Notes: generated by a model not told the origin, from the letters alone. A stretch of 64,000 bases of DNA from Roseomonas elaeocarpi (GCF_042433915.1 NZ_JBHLUN010000007.1:124001-188000), one strand, 5' to 3'. Numbered from the stretch's first letter, positions 27,731 to 36,415 are shown. Made by a program: numbers and translations.

Positions 27731-29236
27731 TCAGATGGCGATGTCGAGGAGGGAGCGCAGGCTGCGCAGCGGTGCGTCGGTGTTGGCGGCGGCGGGGGTC
27801 GCGCCGCGGTCGGAAGCGCCGCGCCAGGGCGGGCTCTGACGCCCCGTCCCGCCGCCCTCGCCCGCGGCCCCGCCACCGCCGCCCGACAGGCTGAAATCCA
27901 TGCTCAACCCCCCCTCGGGCACGACGCCCGCCGCCGACAGGGCGCGGTTGAGCTCGCCGCTGTCGCGCTGCAGCAGCGCCAGGGTTTCCGGGCGTTCCGC
28001 AGCCAGGTGCAGGCTGGCCTGCTCGCCCTCCCGGTGGATCGTGATGTGCACCCGGCCGAGTTCCGCCGGCTCCAGCACCACCTCCACCCCGGATCCGCCG
28101 CTGGCGCCGAAGGACAGGCCGATCGCCACGCCGGAGACCTGGGCGGCGGCGCTAGGCGGCGGCGCCGTCCGGACCGGGGCGGCCTGAGCCTCCAACGGGG
28201 CGGCGGCCGCGAAACCGGGCGTGGCGGCGGGCACGGCGAATGGCAGCGTCGCGGGCGCCATACCAGTGGAGGTCGCGGAGGCGGGCAGGGCGGCAGCGGC
28301 AGGTGCTTCCGCCGCCGCGTGACTCGCGGGAACGGTGGCCCGAAGCTCCGGCGTGGCGGCCGCGACGGCCTGATCGCCTGACCGCGCGGGGGAGGCGAAC
28401 GGTTCCCCCGGGGCCTGCGCCGCGCTTGCCTCGGGCGCTGCCTCGCCGTCCTCCGCCGCGCCGTCGCCTGCCGCGGCCTGCGCGGCCGTCACGGGCGCCA
28501 TGACGGCCTCGGCTCCCTCCACCACCGAGCCGGCCGCCTTGCCTGGCGCGGCGCCGGTGCCGGCCGTGGCGGCGCCCTCCGCCTTGCCGTCGCGCCCACC
28601 GGCGGCCACGGCAGCCGCCCCGCGCCCCGACAGCGCCTGCCGCGCCGCGGCGGGCGCGGCGGTGGAGGGTGCTTCCCCTGCGACGCCCGCCGCCGTGCCC
28701 GTCCGCGCGGCCGCTGGTGCACCCGCCGGCACGGCCACGAGCGGGACCGGCGCGGGCATGTCCGTGGCCGGCCCCACCGGCCCCTCCGCCGTCGGCGAGG
28801 ATGCCTGATCCACGGCGGCCGCCTGTTCCGACCCGTCCTCCTCCCCGTCGCCGACCGTCGCGGGGCCGCCCTTGGCCGCGGGAAGCGCGGGCGCGGTGCC
28901 CGCGGCCGCGTCCGGCGTCAGCGCCGCCGCGTCCGGCGGCACGGTCGCCGCGGGGGGCTGAAACTCCTCCTGCCCGGCGATCTCGGGTGCCAGCGCCACG
29001 CTGCCGGCATCCGGCCCGGGCGCGGGCTCCGCCGCCGTTCCGGACCGGGCCAGCGCGGTGGGGGCGGGTGCTTCGGCACCGCCGGCGACGTCACCCTGCC
29101 GCTGCGCCGTGGCGAGCAGGTTCGCGAAGGACGTCGCCCGCCCGCCGGTTGATCCAGGCGTCGATCCCGCCGCCGCGGCCGGGGTGGCGGCGGGCGGTGT
29201 CCTGGCGGTGGCTGCGGCGGCAATGGGGTCTGGCAC
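27731..29236 (-). CDS. fliK: Flagellar hook-length control protein FliK
   Basis: About 501 residues. Most is Ala/Pro/Gly-rich low-complexity sequence, as usual for the ruler part of FliK. The conserved C-terminal domain (from about residue 395) has VEVVLEPAELGRVHITIHREGEQASLHLAAERPETLALLQRDSGELNRAL, including the LxPxxLGxV-type signature. FliK measures the hook and switches export from hook to filament subunits. The start is taken as GTG at 29236, with GAGGA upstream. A longer frame to 29455 would begin beyond the sigma-54 promoter at 29268-29282, so it is unlikely. Confidence 0.85.
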   Translation of the reverse strand: MPDPIAAAATARTPPAATPAAAAGSTPGSTGGRATSFANLLATAQRQGDVAGGAEAPAPTALARSGTAAEPAPGPDAGSVALAPEIAGQEEFQPPAATVPPDAAALTPDAAAGTAPALPAAKGGPATVGDGEEDGSEQAAAVDQASSPTAEGPVGPATDMPAPVPLVAVPAGAPAAARTGTAAGVAGEAPSTAAPAAARQALSGRGAAAVAAGGRDGKAEGAATAGTGAAPGKAAGSVVEGAEAVMAPVTAAQAAAGDGAAEDGEAAPEASAAQAPGEPFASPARSGDQAVAAATPELRATVPASHAAAEAPAAAALPASATSTGMAPATLPFAVPAATPGFAAAAPLEAQAAPVRTAPPPSAAAQVSGVAIGLSFGASGGSGVEVVLEPAELGRVHITIHREGEQASLHLAAERPETLALLQRDSGELNRALSAAGVVPEGGLSMDFSLSGGGGGAAGEGGGTGRQSPPWRGASDRGATPAAANTDAPLRSLRSLLDIAI

Positions 29237-29267
29237 GCGGGCGGTCCTCGTTGTCGCCCCACCCTCC

Positions 29268-29282
29268 GCAAGCGGCCTGCCA
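29268..29282 (-). promoter_or_regulatory. Sigma-54 (-24/-12) promoter of fliK-flgD
   Basis: Reading leftward from 29282 to 29268 the sequence is TGGCAGGCCGCTTGC: TGGCA at -24 and TTGC at -12 with the strict ten-base GG-to-GC spacing. It lies 31 bases before the fliK GTG, leaving a leader of about 20 bases. It matches the sigma-54 consensus at every invariant position, and flbD in this cluster encodes a sigma-54 activator. Confidence 0.82.
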
Positions 29283-29345
29283 CGGTTTTCCGGCCCCGGA
29301 CCGGCAGCTTCTTCCGCCGCGGCGGCAGGCAGGGGCCGCCCGGCC

Positions 29346-29358
29346 GGCAAGAACTGCC
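29346..29358. promoter_or_regulatory. Candidate FlbD (ftr) site between the divergent sigma-54 promoters
   Basis: GGCAAGAACTGCC differs at three central positions from the palindrome GGCAAGTTTTGCC in front of fliF. It lies between the fliK and flgE sigma-54 promoters, 55-65 bases upstream of each, where an activator of both would bind. Confidence 0.45.
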
Positions 29359-29400
29359 CCCTCAACCCCCGTTGCGCGGCACCGGCGCGGGGATCGTCGC

Positions 29401-29415
29401 TGGCACGGCGGTTGC
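29401..29415 (+). promoter_or_regulatory. Sigma-54 (-24/-12) promoter of flgE
   Basis: TGGCACGGCGGTTGC is a full match to the consensus TGGCACG-N4-TTGC. It ends 45 bases before the flgE GTG start at 29461 and is followed by a good ribosome site (AAGGGAG, 29446-29452). It is back to back with the fliK promoter. Confidence 0.88.
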
Positions 29416-29460
29416 GGAGCAGGCCCGCAGCATCACCGCCCGTGCAAGGGAGCATTCACC

Positions 29461-30768
29461 GTGTCGCTTTATGGTTCCATGTTCACCGCGATCAGCGGCC
29501 TGGCCGCGCAATCCTCGGCGCTGAGCAACGTCGCCAACAACGTCGCCAACAGCCAGACCACCGGCTACAAGCGGGTGGACACCAACTTCAACGACTACGT
29601 CACCAACTCGTCCTACGGCGCGGCGCAGCAGGTGACGGGGCAGTCCGGCACGGTGCTGGCGCGCAGCGACTACACCAACACGGTGCAGGGGCCGGTGACC
29701 GCGTCCGACAACCCGCTGTCGATGGCGATCTCGGGCCAGGGCTTCTTCGCCGTGTCGCAGCAGAACGGCACCACCGCCGACGGCGCCGCCACCTTCGACG
29801 ATCGCTCCTTCTACACGCGCGCCGGCGACTTCAGCAAAAACAAGGAAGGCTACCTGGTGAACAGCGAGGGCTACACCCTCAACGGCTGGAGCATCGACAG
29901 CACCACCGGCGCGGTCAACCAGACCACGCTGTCGCCGATCAAGATCGACCAGAGCATCTTCGACCCGGTGCCCTCGAGCAACATCAACCTCGGCGCCAAC
30001 CTGCCGGCCGACGTGGATGTCGGCACCTCCGTCAGCTCGCAGGCGCAGGTCTACGACAGCCTGGGCTCGGTCCACACGGTGCAGATGACCTATACCAAGC
30101 TGGCACAGAACAGCTGGCAGCTCGATATGAGCGCCCCGGGCGCCACCCCCGCCACGCTGGGCAGCATACAGCTCAACTACGCGACCAGCCCGGCCGGCAC
30201 GCTGGCCTCCTTCTCCAACGCCACCGGCGCGCTGACCGGCACGGCCGGCGCCGCCGGCACCGACGCCTCCGTGTCGATGAACGTCGACTACGGCCAGGGC
30301 GCGCAGCCGCTCAAGCTTGACCTCGGCACCTTCGGCCAGTCCGACGGTCTGACGCAGTTCTCGGGCACGGAATATTCGGTGCGCGACATCAGCTCCGACG
30401 GCATGTCGGCCGGCTCCTTTTCCTCGGTCTCGATCAGCGACCAGGGCGACGTGACGCTGAACTACGACAACGGCCAGTCCCGCGCGATCGCGCGCGTGCC
30501 GGTGGTGACCTTTTCCGACCCCGACCAACTGCAGGCGGTGGACGGCCAGGCCTACCTGCGCACGCCGGCCAGCGGCGAGGCGCGCGCCTCGAGCGCCAGC
30601 AGCAACGGCGCGGGCAGCCTCGTCACCAGCGCGGTGGAAGGCTCCAACGTCGACACCGCCTCGGAATTCTCCAAGCTGATCCTGGCGCAGCGTGCCTATA
30701 CCTCGAACACCAAGATCATCACTTCGGCCGACGAGATGCTGCAGGACACGATCAGCATGGTCCGCTGA
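29461..30768 (+). CDS. flgE: Flagellar hook protein FlgE
   Basis: 435 residues. The N-terminus MSLYGSMFTAISGLAAQSSALSNVANNVANSQTTGYKR (quoted here as two parts, SLYGSMFTAISGL and NVANNVANSQTTGYKR) is the rod/hook signature. The C-terminus has EGSNVDTASEFSKLILAQRAY and TKIITSADEMLQDTI, the paired helical end. The middle contains FlgE-type domains (NPLSMAISGQGFFAV, FYTRAGDFSKNKEGYLV, NINLGANLP). It starts with GTG 45 bases after a sigma-54 promoter. It is the hook subunit, polymerised outside the cell under the FlgD cap made by the divergent operon. Confidence 0.94.
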   Translation: MSLYGSMFTAISGLAAQSSALSNVANNVANSQTTGYKRVDTNFNDYVTNSSYGAAQQVTGQSGTVLARSDYTNTVQGPVTASDNPLSMAISGQGFFAVSQQNGTTADGAATFDDRSFYTRAGDFSKNKEGYLVNSEGYTLNGWSIDSTTGAVNQTTLSPIKIDQSIFDPVPSSNINLGANLPADVDVGTSVSSQAQVYDSLGSVHTVQMTYTKLAQNSWQLDMSAPGATPATLGSIQLNYATSPAGTLASFSNATGALTGTAGAAGTDASVSMNVDYGQGAQPLKLDLGTFGQSDGLTQFSGTEYSVRDISSDGMSAGSFSSVSISDQGDVTLNYDNGQSRAIARVPVVTFSDPDQLQAVDGQAYLRTPASGEARASSASSNGAGSLVTSAVEGSNVDTASEFSKLILAQRAYTSNTKIITSADEMLQDTISMVR

Positions 30769-30777
30769 ACGGCGTTC

Positions 30778-30793
30778 TTAGCGAAGGCTTAAC
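30778..30793 (+). promoter_or_regulatory. CtrA-like box upstream of flgK-flgL
   Basis: TTAG-CGAAGGC-TTAAC has the CtrA spacing of seven and one mismatch in the first half. It sits just after the flgE stop and 133 bases before the flgK start. No sigma-54 element is visible in that gap, so this may be the control site for flgKL. Confidence 0.5.
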
Positions 30794-30925
30794 GGGCATG
30801 CCGCAGGGTAGGGCCGCTTCGTACGGAGGTGTTCCGCCCGACATGCGCCCGGTCGAAGGCTTCGCCACCCGAACCCGCCTTCCTCGAAACTCCCCTTCTC
30901 GAAGCCCCGGGGGCGCAGGGATAGC

Positions 30926-32476
30926 ATGAGCCTGAACACCGCGCTGTCGATCGCGCAGAGCGGCCTGGCGCTGGTGCAGCGCCAGATCGCCCAGTCGGCC
31001 GACAACATCGCCAATTCCGGCACCGCGGGCTACACGGCCAAGACGGTGGCGGGCAGCACGCTGACCGCGGGCGGCCAGTCCACCGGCGTGCGCAGCCTCC
31101 AGGCGCAGCGCAGCATCGACACCGCCGTGGCGGCGGATCTGAACTCGGCGCGTTCCTCGCAGGCCGCGGCCGAGGCGCGCGCCACGATCCTGCAGGGTAT
31201 CGACCAGGTGGAGGGCGACCCGGAGGACGGGCAGTCGGTGGGCGACCTCACCGCCGACCTGCGCACGGCCTTCGTGACGCTGCGGGAATCCCCCTCCGAG
31301 CAGATCCTGCAGCAGAAGGTGGTGGACGCCGCCTCGACGCTGGCCGACCGCTACAACGAGGTGTCGGACGCCATCACCGAGGCGCGGCAGTCGGCGCATG
31401 ACGGCATGGTGGACGACGTGGCCACGCTCAACAGCGGGCTGCGGCAGGTCGCCACGCTGAACGCCCAGATCGTCTCGCTCAAGGCGCAGGGGCTCAGCAC
31501 CGCCACGCTGGAGGATCAGCGCGACACCGCGGTCGCCGGCATCGCCGAGGTTCTCGAGGTCAAGGCGATCCCGCAGGACTCCGGCGCCATCTCGCTGATC
31601 GCCAAGGGCGGGCTGAACCTGCCGCTGAGCCCCGACAGCGACGCCTTCCAACTCAGCAACGCCGCGATCGGCGTCGAATCCTATCACGGCACCAATGCCG
31701 CGGGCGTCACCGGCTCCATCCCCGGCGTGATGCTGGCTGGCGTGGACGTGACGTCACAGCTGGGCGGCGGGCGCCTCGCGGCCTATGCCGACCTGCGCGA
31801 CAACGTGTTGCCGCTGCAGCAGGCGGAGCTGGACGTTTCCGCCGCCAACCTCGCCACGCGCCTCGACGCACAGGGGCTGACGCTGTTCACCGGCAGCGAC
31901 GGCACCGTACCCGACGCGGCCGGCGCCTACAGCGACAGCACGAGCGGCGTGATGGGCTTTGCCAGCGCCATGCGCGTGAACAGCGCCGTGCTGGCCGACA
32001 GCACCGCGGTGCGCGACGGCACGCACGACGTGGCCGGCAGCGTCGGCGGCGCCAGCAGCTTCACCAGCAACCCCGATGGCGGGCCGGACGGCTTCACCAC
32101 GCTGATCGACCGGGCGCTGGACTACAGCTTCGGCACCAAGGTGGCCGAGGGCGTGACGCAGCCGGGCTTCGCCACCACCGGCCTCGGGCCCGACGGTACG
32201 CTGACATCGAGCCTCGGCACCGCCCAGACGGTGGAGGACTACGCCGCCCGCCTGGTCGCGCGCCACACCGGCGAGAGCAGCGCGGCCACCACCGCCGCCA
32301 CCAATGCCGGGGCGCTGGTCTCAGGACTGGAGGAACGCTTCAGCGCCCGCTCCAGCGTGGACGTGGACGCGGAGCTCGCCTCGATGGTCAGCCTTCAGAA
32401 CACCTACGCCGCCAATGCCAGGGTGATGAGCACGGTGCAATCGATGTACGATGCCCTCTTCGCGGTGAACACCTGA
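30926..32476 (+). CDS. flgK: Flagellar hook-associated protein 1 FlgK
   Basis: 516 residues. FlgK forms the first hook-filament junction ring. The N-terminus ALSIAQSGLALVQRQIAQSADNIANSGTAGYTAK is the FlgK/rod signature, and AADLNSARSSQAAAEARATILQGIDQVEG follows. The C-terminus SVDVDAELASMVSLQNTYAANARVMSTVQSMYDALFAV is the typical closing helix. The ribosome site is GGGATA close to the ATG. Its stop shares one base with the flgL start (TGATG), so the pair is coupled. Confidence 0.93.
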   Translation: MSLNTALSIAQSGLALVQRQIAQSADNIANSGTAGYTAKTVAGSTLTAGGQSTGVRSLQAQRSIDTAVAADLNSARSSQAAAEARATILQGIDQVEGDPEDGQSVGDLTADLRTAFVTLRESPSEQILQQKVVDAASTLADRYNEVSDAITEARQSAHDGMVDDVATLNSGLRQVATLNAQIVSLKAQGLSTATLEDQRDTAVAGIAEVLEVKAIPQDSGAISLIAKGGLNLPLSPDSDAFQLSNAAIGVESYHGTNAAGVTGSIPGVMLAGVDVTSQLGGGRLAAYADLRDNVLPLQQAELDVSAANLATRLDAQGLTLFTGSDGTVPDAAGAYSDSTSGVMGFASAMRVNSAVLADSTAVRDGTHDVAGSVGGASSFTSNPDGGPDGFTTLIDRALDYSFGTKVAEGVTQPGFATTGLGPDGTLTSSLGTAQTVEDYAARLVARHTGESSAATTAATNAGALVSGLEERFSARSSVDVDAELASMVSLQNTYAANARVMSTVQSMYDALFAVNT

Positions 32477-33549
32477 TGAGCACCGTGGCACTCAACAGCG
32501 GCAGCGCCATGCTGCGCGTCCTGGCCCAGTCGGCCGAGCTCAAGTCCCGGCTGGGCGACCTGACGGCGCAGTCGGGCTCGGGCCGCCTCGCCACCACCTA
32601 CGGCGGCGAATCCGCCGAGGCCCGGCAGGCGATCAGCCTGCGCGGCGAGATCGCGCGACGCACCGCCACCGGCGACAGCATCGGCCAGGCGGTGGGCCGC
32701 GCCGACGCGGCGCAGACCGTGCTGTCCCGGCTGAGCGACATCGCCAGCAGCTTCGCCGCGAAGACCGGAACGCTGCTCAACGCCGATGACGACGCGCTGG
32801 CCACCGCCGCTTCGGATGCGCGCGACGCGCTGACCGAGATCGGCAGCCTGCTCAACAGCAACTACCAGGGCAGCTACCTGTTCAGCGGCTCCGACACCGG
32901 CAACGAGGCGGTTCCGAACGGCGACCTCACCGCCAGCGGCATGTCCTCCGCGATCCAGTCCGCGATGGCGGCGCTGGCGAGCAACGGTGCCGCCGCGACG
33001 CTCAGCGCCACGGCCGCGGCCAGCACCGACACCGCGAACTCGCCTTTCTCCTCCTTCCTGAACGGCGACGGCGCCACGGAGGCCCGCCCCACCACGCTGC
33101 TGGACGACGGCACGCGGGTCGGCACCGGCGTCTGGGCCAACCGCAACGCCACCGCGGCATCGACCGGCAGCGACAGCGTGGGTTCCTGGTCGCTCGACCT
33201 GATCCGCGGGCTGATGACGCTGGCCGCCCTGCCGGCAGCCAGCGACGCCGGCGCGTCCACCGCCGACAAGCAGGCCGTGCTGGCGAGCGTGCGGGGCGGC
33301 TTCACCTCGGCGGTCAATGCGTTGGCGGTGGATGCGGGCACGCTGGGCCAGACGCAGGCGCGGCTCGAAACCGCGCAGGACCGGCACGAGAGCGTCAACA
33401 CCGCACTCAGCGGCCAGCTGTCCGACATCGAGACCGTGGACATGGCCACGACACTCACCGCGCTGAAGGACACGCAGACGCGGCTCGAAGCCTCCTACCA
33501 GTCGATCTCGATCCTGTCCGGGCTGACGCTGGTGGACTTCCTGCGCTGA
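32476..33549 (+). CDS. flgL: Flagellar hook-associated protein 3 FlgL
   Basis: 357 residues, the second junction protein between hook and filament. It is flagellin-like at both ends: RVLAQSAELKSRLGDLTAQSGSGRLATTYGGESAEARQAISLRGE at the N-terminus (long helices) and DIETVDMATTLTALKDTQTRLEASYQSISILSGLTLVDFL at the C-terminus. The mid-part SLLNSNYQGSYLFSGSDT is a common FlgL motif. It is translated directly from flgK by stop-start overlap. Confidence 0.92.
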   Translation: MSTVALNSGSAMLRVLAQSAELKSRLGDLTAQSGSGRLATTYGGESAEARQAISLRGEIARRTATGDSIGQAVGRADAAQTVLSRLSDIASSFAAKTGTLLNADDDALATAASDARDALTEIGSLLNSNYQGSYLFSGSDTGNEAVPNGDLTASGMSSAIQSAMAALASNGAAATLSATAAASTDTANSPFSSFLNGDGATEARPTTLLDDGTRVGTGVWANRNATAASTGSDSVGSWSLDLIRGLMTLAALPAASDAGASTADKQAVLASVRGGFTSAVNALAVDAGTLGQTQARLETAQDRHESVNTALSGQLSDIETVDMATTLTALKDTQTRLEASYQSISILSGLTLVDFLR

Positions 33550-33587
33550 GGCCCGGCGAAAAGAGGTGGCGGCGAATCGCTGCGCCC

Positions 33588-33604
33588 TTCAGCAGGCATT
33601 AACC
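33588..33604 (+). promoter_or_regulatory. CtrA-like box upstream of flagellin gene
   Basis: TTCA-GCAGGCA-TTAACC has a perfect second half (TTAACC) and one mismatch in the first half at the CtrA spacing. It lies about 85 bases before the fliC ATG. The same bases nearly make a sigma-54 element (GGCA...TTGC), but with 11 rather than 10 bases between GG and GC. Confidence 0.45.
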
Positions 33605-33651
33605 GTTGCCGGGATACAACGGCATCGAACCGCAAAAGGCGGAACCAGAAC

Positions 33652-33668
33652 CGGGCCAATCGGGCCCG
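33652..33668 (+). other. Hairpin in the flagellin 5' leader, candidate FlbT target
   Basis: CGGGCC-AATCG-GGCCCG (33652-33668) forms a six-pair stem 8-9 bases before the fliC ribosome site (AAAGGGG). In Caulobacter FlbT acts on the 5' leader of flagellin mRNA, and flbT lies directly after fliC here. The role is inferred by analogy. Confidence 0.35.
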
Positions 33669-33689
33669 AACTCGTGAAAGGGGCACCTC

Positions 33690-34775
33690 ATGGCCCTCTC
33701 GGTGAACACCAACAACGGCGCGATGATCGCGCTGGCCTCGCTGAACAAGACCAATGCCGACCTGGAGGCGACGCAAAAGCGTATCTCCACCGGCTACAAG
33801 GTGGCCGATGCCAAGGACGACGGCGCCGCCTTCGCCGTTGCCCAGAAGGTCCGCTCGCAGCAGGCGGGCCTCGAGACTGCCAACAGCCAGCTGACCAACA
33901 CCACCGGCCTGCTGACCACGACGACCTCGGCGCTCTCCTCGCTGTCGAGCAACATGAAGGACATCCGTACGGTTCTCACGAACCTGTCCAACAGCAACCT
34001 CGATGACGAGACGCGCAAGCAGTACACGGCGCAGTTCAACAGCCTCGTCAACCAGATGAACAGCAAGATCGAGGACTCGTCCTACAACGGCAAGTCCTTG
34101 ATCAGCTCCGGCTCCACCGCATCCACCGCGGCGGACGATGTTCAGCTGCTGCGCAACGAAAACGCGGACACCTTCAAGATCAAGGGCACCGCGGGCTCGG
34201 ACCTGAGCTTCGACACCAAGGTTGGCTACACCGACGCCGTCGCCACCGCCACCTCGGGCAGCGCAACCACGGTGGGTGTTCCCGCCAGCGGCGGCACGGC
34301 CGCGACGCCGCCGGTCTACGGCACCCCGCCGGAAGCCGCGACGCCGGCCGGTGACAAGGAGTTCTCGGTCGACAGCATCTCCGCCGATCAGGCGACGGCG
34401 CTGCTGACCGGCAAGGACTCCGGCACGGCGATGTACGACGCCAGCGGCAATCTGGGCCTGGGCAGCGCCGCGAATACGGCGGGCACCCCGGCCGCGGGCA
34501 CGCTCGCGCTGGTGAAGAGCTTCAGCACGATCGAGTCCAACATCAACTCCGCGTCCAACCAGTACGGTAACGACAGCACCAAGGTGTCGAACCAGATCAC
34601 CTACAACCAGTCCAAGCTCGACGCGATGGACACCGGTCTGGGTGCGCTGGTCGATGCCGACCTGGCCAAGGAGAGCGCCGAACTCAGCGCCCTTCAGGTC
34701 CGCCAGCAGCTGGGAACGCAGGCCCTGGGCCTCGCCAACTCCTCGCCGCAGACGATCCTGAGCCTCTTCCGCTGA
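33690..34775 (+). CDS. fliC: Flagellin
   Basis: 361 residues, the filament subunit. The N-terminal D0/D1 region starts ALSVNTNNGAMIALASLNKTN and includes LEATQKRISTGYKVADAKDDGAAFAVAQKVR. The C-terminal D1/D0 region is YNQSKLDAMDTGLGALVDADLAKESAELSALQVRQQLGTQALGLANSSPQTILSLFR, quoted here in outline by its LGALVDADLAKESA and QTILSLF ends. The short middle domain (about 190-265) is Ala/Gly/Pro/Thr-rich and probably surface-exposed. Ribosome site AAAGGGG. It uses more AAG/AAC and fewer Arg codons than its neighbours, as expected for a highly expressed structural gene. Confidence 0.96.
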   Translation: MALSVNTNNGAMIALASLNKTNADLEATQKRISTGYKVADAKDDGAAFAVAQKVRSQQAGLETANSQLTNTTGLLTTTTSALSSLSSNMKDIRTVLTNLSNSNLDDETRKQYTAQFNSLVNQMNSKIEDSSYNGKSLISSGSTASTAADDVQLLRNENADTFKIKGTAGSDLSFDTKVGYTDAVATATSGSATTVGVPASGGTAATPPVYGTPPEAATPAGDKEFSVDSISADQATALLTGKDSGTAMYDASGNLGLGSAANTAGTPAAGTLALVKSFSTIESNINSASNQYGNDSTKVSNQITYNQSKLDAMDTGLGALVDADLAKESAELSALQVRQQLGTQALGLANSSPQTILSLFR

Positions 34776-34781
34776 GGCTTC

Positions 34782-34817
34782 GGGGTGACGGTGTACCGGG
34801 CAGGCACCGTCACCCCG
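34782..34817 (+). terminator. Strong hairpin between fliC and flbT
   Basis: CGGGGTGACGGTG (34782-34794) pairs with CACCGTCACCCCG (34805-34817), 13 perfect pairs around a ten-base loop. There is no T-run, so it may stall or protect the fliC message 3' end and reduce, rather than stop, readthrough into flbT. Confidence 0.6.
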
Positions 34818-34858
34818 ACCCATCCCCGACGCGCTAGCCCCAGAGGAACGCGAAGATC

Positions 34859-35290
34859 GTGTCCACGCTGGTTCTCGAGATGCGCCAAGGTGACCTGATG
34901 GTGGTCAACGGCGCACCCATCCGCTTTCGCAACCGCACCCGTGTCGAGCTGACCGCCAAGGCCCGCTTCCTGTTCGGCAAGCAGATCCTGGCGCCCGACA
35001 TGGCCAATACGCCGGCGCGCCGCATCTACTTCGCCCTGCAGACCGCCTATATTGGCGAGGAAGACGAGCGCGAGCGCGGCCTGATCCTGGCACGCGAGCT
35101 GATCGCCGAGTTCCAGGAGGCCACAACCTCCGCCATGGCGCGCGAGATGCTGACCCGTGCGCTGAGCGCCGCCGAGATGGACGAGTGCTACACTGCGCTT
35201 AAGCTCGCCCGCCGCGTGATGCGGCACGAGGAAGTGGTGCTGGGTATCCCACCGGTGCCACGCCCCACCGCCGAGGAGGCCCCGGCGTGA
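34859..35290 (+). CDS. flbT: Flagellar biosynthesis repressor FlbT
   Basis: 143 residues with a GTG start after GAGGAAC. The pattern MRQGDLMVVNGAPIRFRNRTRVELTAKARFLFGKQIL followed by TPARRIYFALQTAYIGEEDERERGLILARELI is that of FlbT. FlbT is a post-transcriptional regulator that binds flagellin mRNA and promotes its decay until the hook is done. It lies after fliC and a hairpin and overlaps flaF by four bases. This flbT-flaF pair is typical of alphaproteobacteria. Confidence 0.92.
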   Translation: MSTLVLEMRQGDLMVVNGAPIRFRNRTRVELTAKARFLFGKQILAPDMANTPARRIYFALQTAYIGEEDERERGLILARELIAEFQEATTSAMAREMLTRALSAAEMDECYTALKLARRVMRHEEVVLGIPPVPRPTAEEAPA

Positions 35291-35616
35291 ACGCCGCCCT
35301 GCACGCCTACGGCCGGGCACGCGCCGCGGCCAGCCCGCGCTCGCTGGAAGCCGACATCTTCCTGCGCGTGAACGGCGCGCTGCGCGGCGCGGCGGACGAG
35401 GTGCTGCGCGCGCGCGCCCTGGCCGACAACCGGCGCCTGTGGTGCGCGGTGGACCAGGCGCTGCGCGACCCCGCCAACGCCCTGCCGCTGCCGCTACGCG
35501 CGCAGATCCTTTCGCTCGGCCGCGCGGTGCTGCGCGAGCTTGACGCGCCGGAGCCGGACGGGGAGTTCCTGATCCGGATGAACGAGAACCTCGCCGCCGG
35601 CCTGGCAGGGGGCTGA
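35287..35616 (+). CDS. flaF: Flagellar biosynthesis regulator FlaF
   Basis: 109 residues. The core YGRARAAASPRSLEADIFLRVNGAL and NRRLWCAVDQALRDPANALPLPLRAQILSLGRAVL matches FlaF. In Caulobacter it acts with FlbT to link flagellin synthesis to assembly and is required for flagellin secretion. It overlaps flbT by ATGA and is followed one base later by a DUF1217 gene. Confidence 0.9.
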   Translation: MNAALHAYGRARAAASPRSLEADIFLRVNGALRGAADEVLRARALADNRRLWCAVDQALRDPANALPLPLRAQILSLGRAVLRELDAPEPDGEFLIRMNENLAAGLAGG

Positions 35617-35617
35617 G

Positions 35618-36415
35618 ATGATCGGTGCCGCCGCGGCCCTGGTGATCCTGACCGGCAGCAGTGCCAAGACCAACACCGCGACCACCGACCCCTCCACCGC
35701 CATCGCGGCGCTGCGCGCAGCCACGGCGGACGGCGCGGAAACCAAGGGCGTCGCGCAGCAGGATAAGGACGCTGCCCTCCAGCAGAAGCTGCAGCGATTC
35801 CAGCAGGGCATCTCCCAGGCCAAGACCCTGGAAGCGGCGCTGAAGGACCCGCGCGTGCTGGACGTGCTGATGCCGGCGCTGGGCCTGGATGGGCAGCAGA
35901 GCTATCCCGGCAAGGTGTACCGCCTGCTCACCGCCGACCCGTCGGACGAGAAATCCGCCGTCAGCAAGCTGGCCGACAGCACCTGGACGGCCGCCAACAA
36001 GACTCTGAACCTGTCGTCCGGCGGGCTGGCGGCGCTGAAGTCCGCGGCGACGCTGACCGACATCACCGACAACTACAAATCCTTCTCCTGGCGCAGCAGC
36101 CTGGACAACAAGGCGCTCGGCGTGTCGGACGCGCTGTACCTGAAGGAACAGGCCTCCACCGTCACCGATGTTTACAGCATCCTCGGCAACTCGGTGCTGC
36201 GGCGCGTGGTGACCGGGGCGCTGGACATCCCCGACGAGATCGCGATCCAGCCGGTGGCGACGCAGGCCAAGGCCATCTCCTCCAAGCTCGACATCTCGAA
36301 GCTGTCCGACAGCAACTACGTCAACAAGCTGCTGGAACGCTACGTCGCCAACCGCGCCTCGGAGAACACCACCTCCACCGCCGGCACCAGCAGCCTGCTG
36401 TCGCTCTTCAGCTGA
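35618..36415 (+). CDS. DUF1217 flagellar-associated protein
   Basis: 265 residues. Segments such as LEAALKDPRVLDVLMPALGLDG, YPGKVYRLLTADPSDEKSAVSKLAD and YLKEQASTVTDVYSILGNSVLRRVV match DUF1217, a family found in alphaproteobacterial flagellar clusters and related to filament or hook assembly. The exact role is unknown. Its last residues (TSSLLSLF) resemble the flagellin C-terminus (QTILSLF), which may be a shared export or chaperone motif; that is my inference. It is one base after flaF, so it belongs to the same operon. Its stop overlaps the convergent FlaG-like gene by eight bases. Confidence 0.8.
   Translation: MIGAAAALVILTGSSAKTNTATTDPSTAIAALRAATADGAETKGVAQQDKDAALQQKLQRFQQGISQAKTLEAALKDPRVLDVLMPALGLDGQQSYPGKVYRLLTADPSDEKSAVSKLADSTWTAANKTLNLSSGGLAALKSAATLTDITDNYKSFSWRSSLDNKALGVSDALYLKEQASTVTDVYSILGNSVLRRVVTGALDIPDEIAIQPVATQAKAISSKLDISKLSDSNYVNKLLERYVANRASENTTSTAGTSSLLSLFS

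Noticed and set aside
33595..33610. Sigma-54-like GGCA...TTGC before flagellin
   Set aside because: Spacing between GG and GC is 11 bases rather than the strict 10, and the same bases fit a CtrA-like box.
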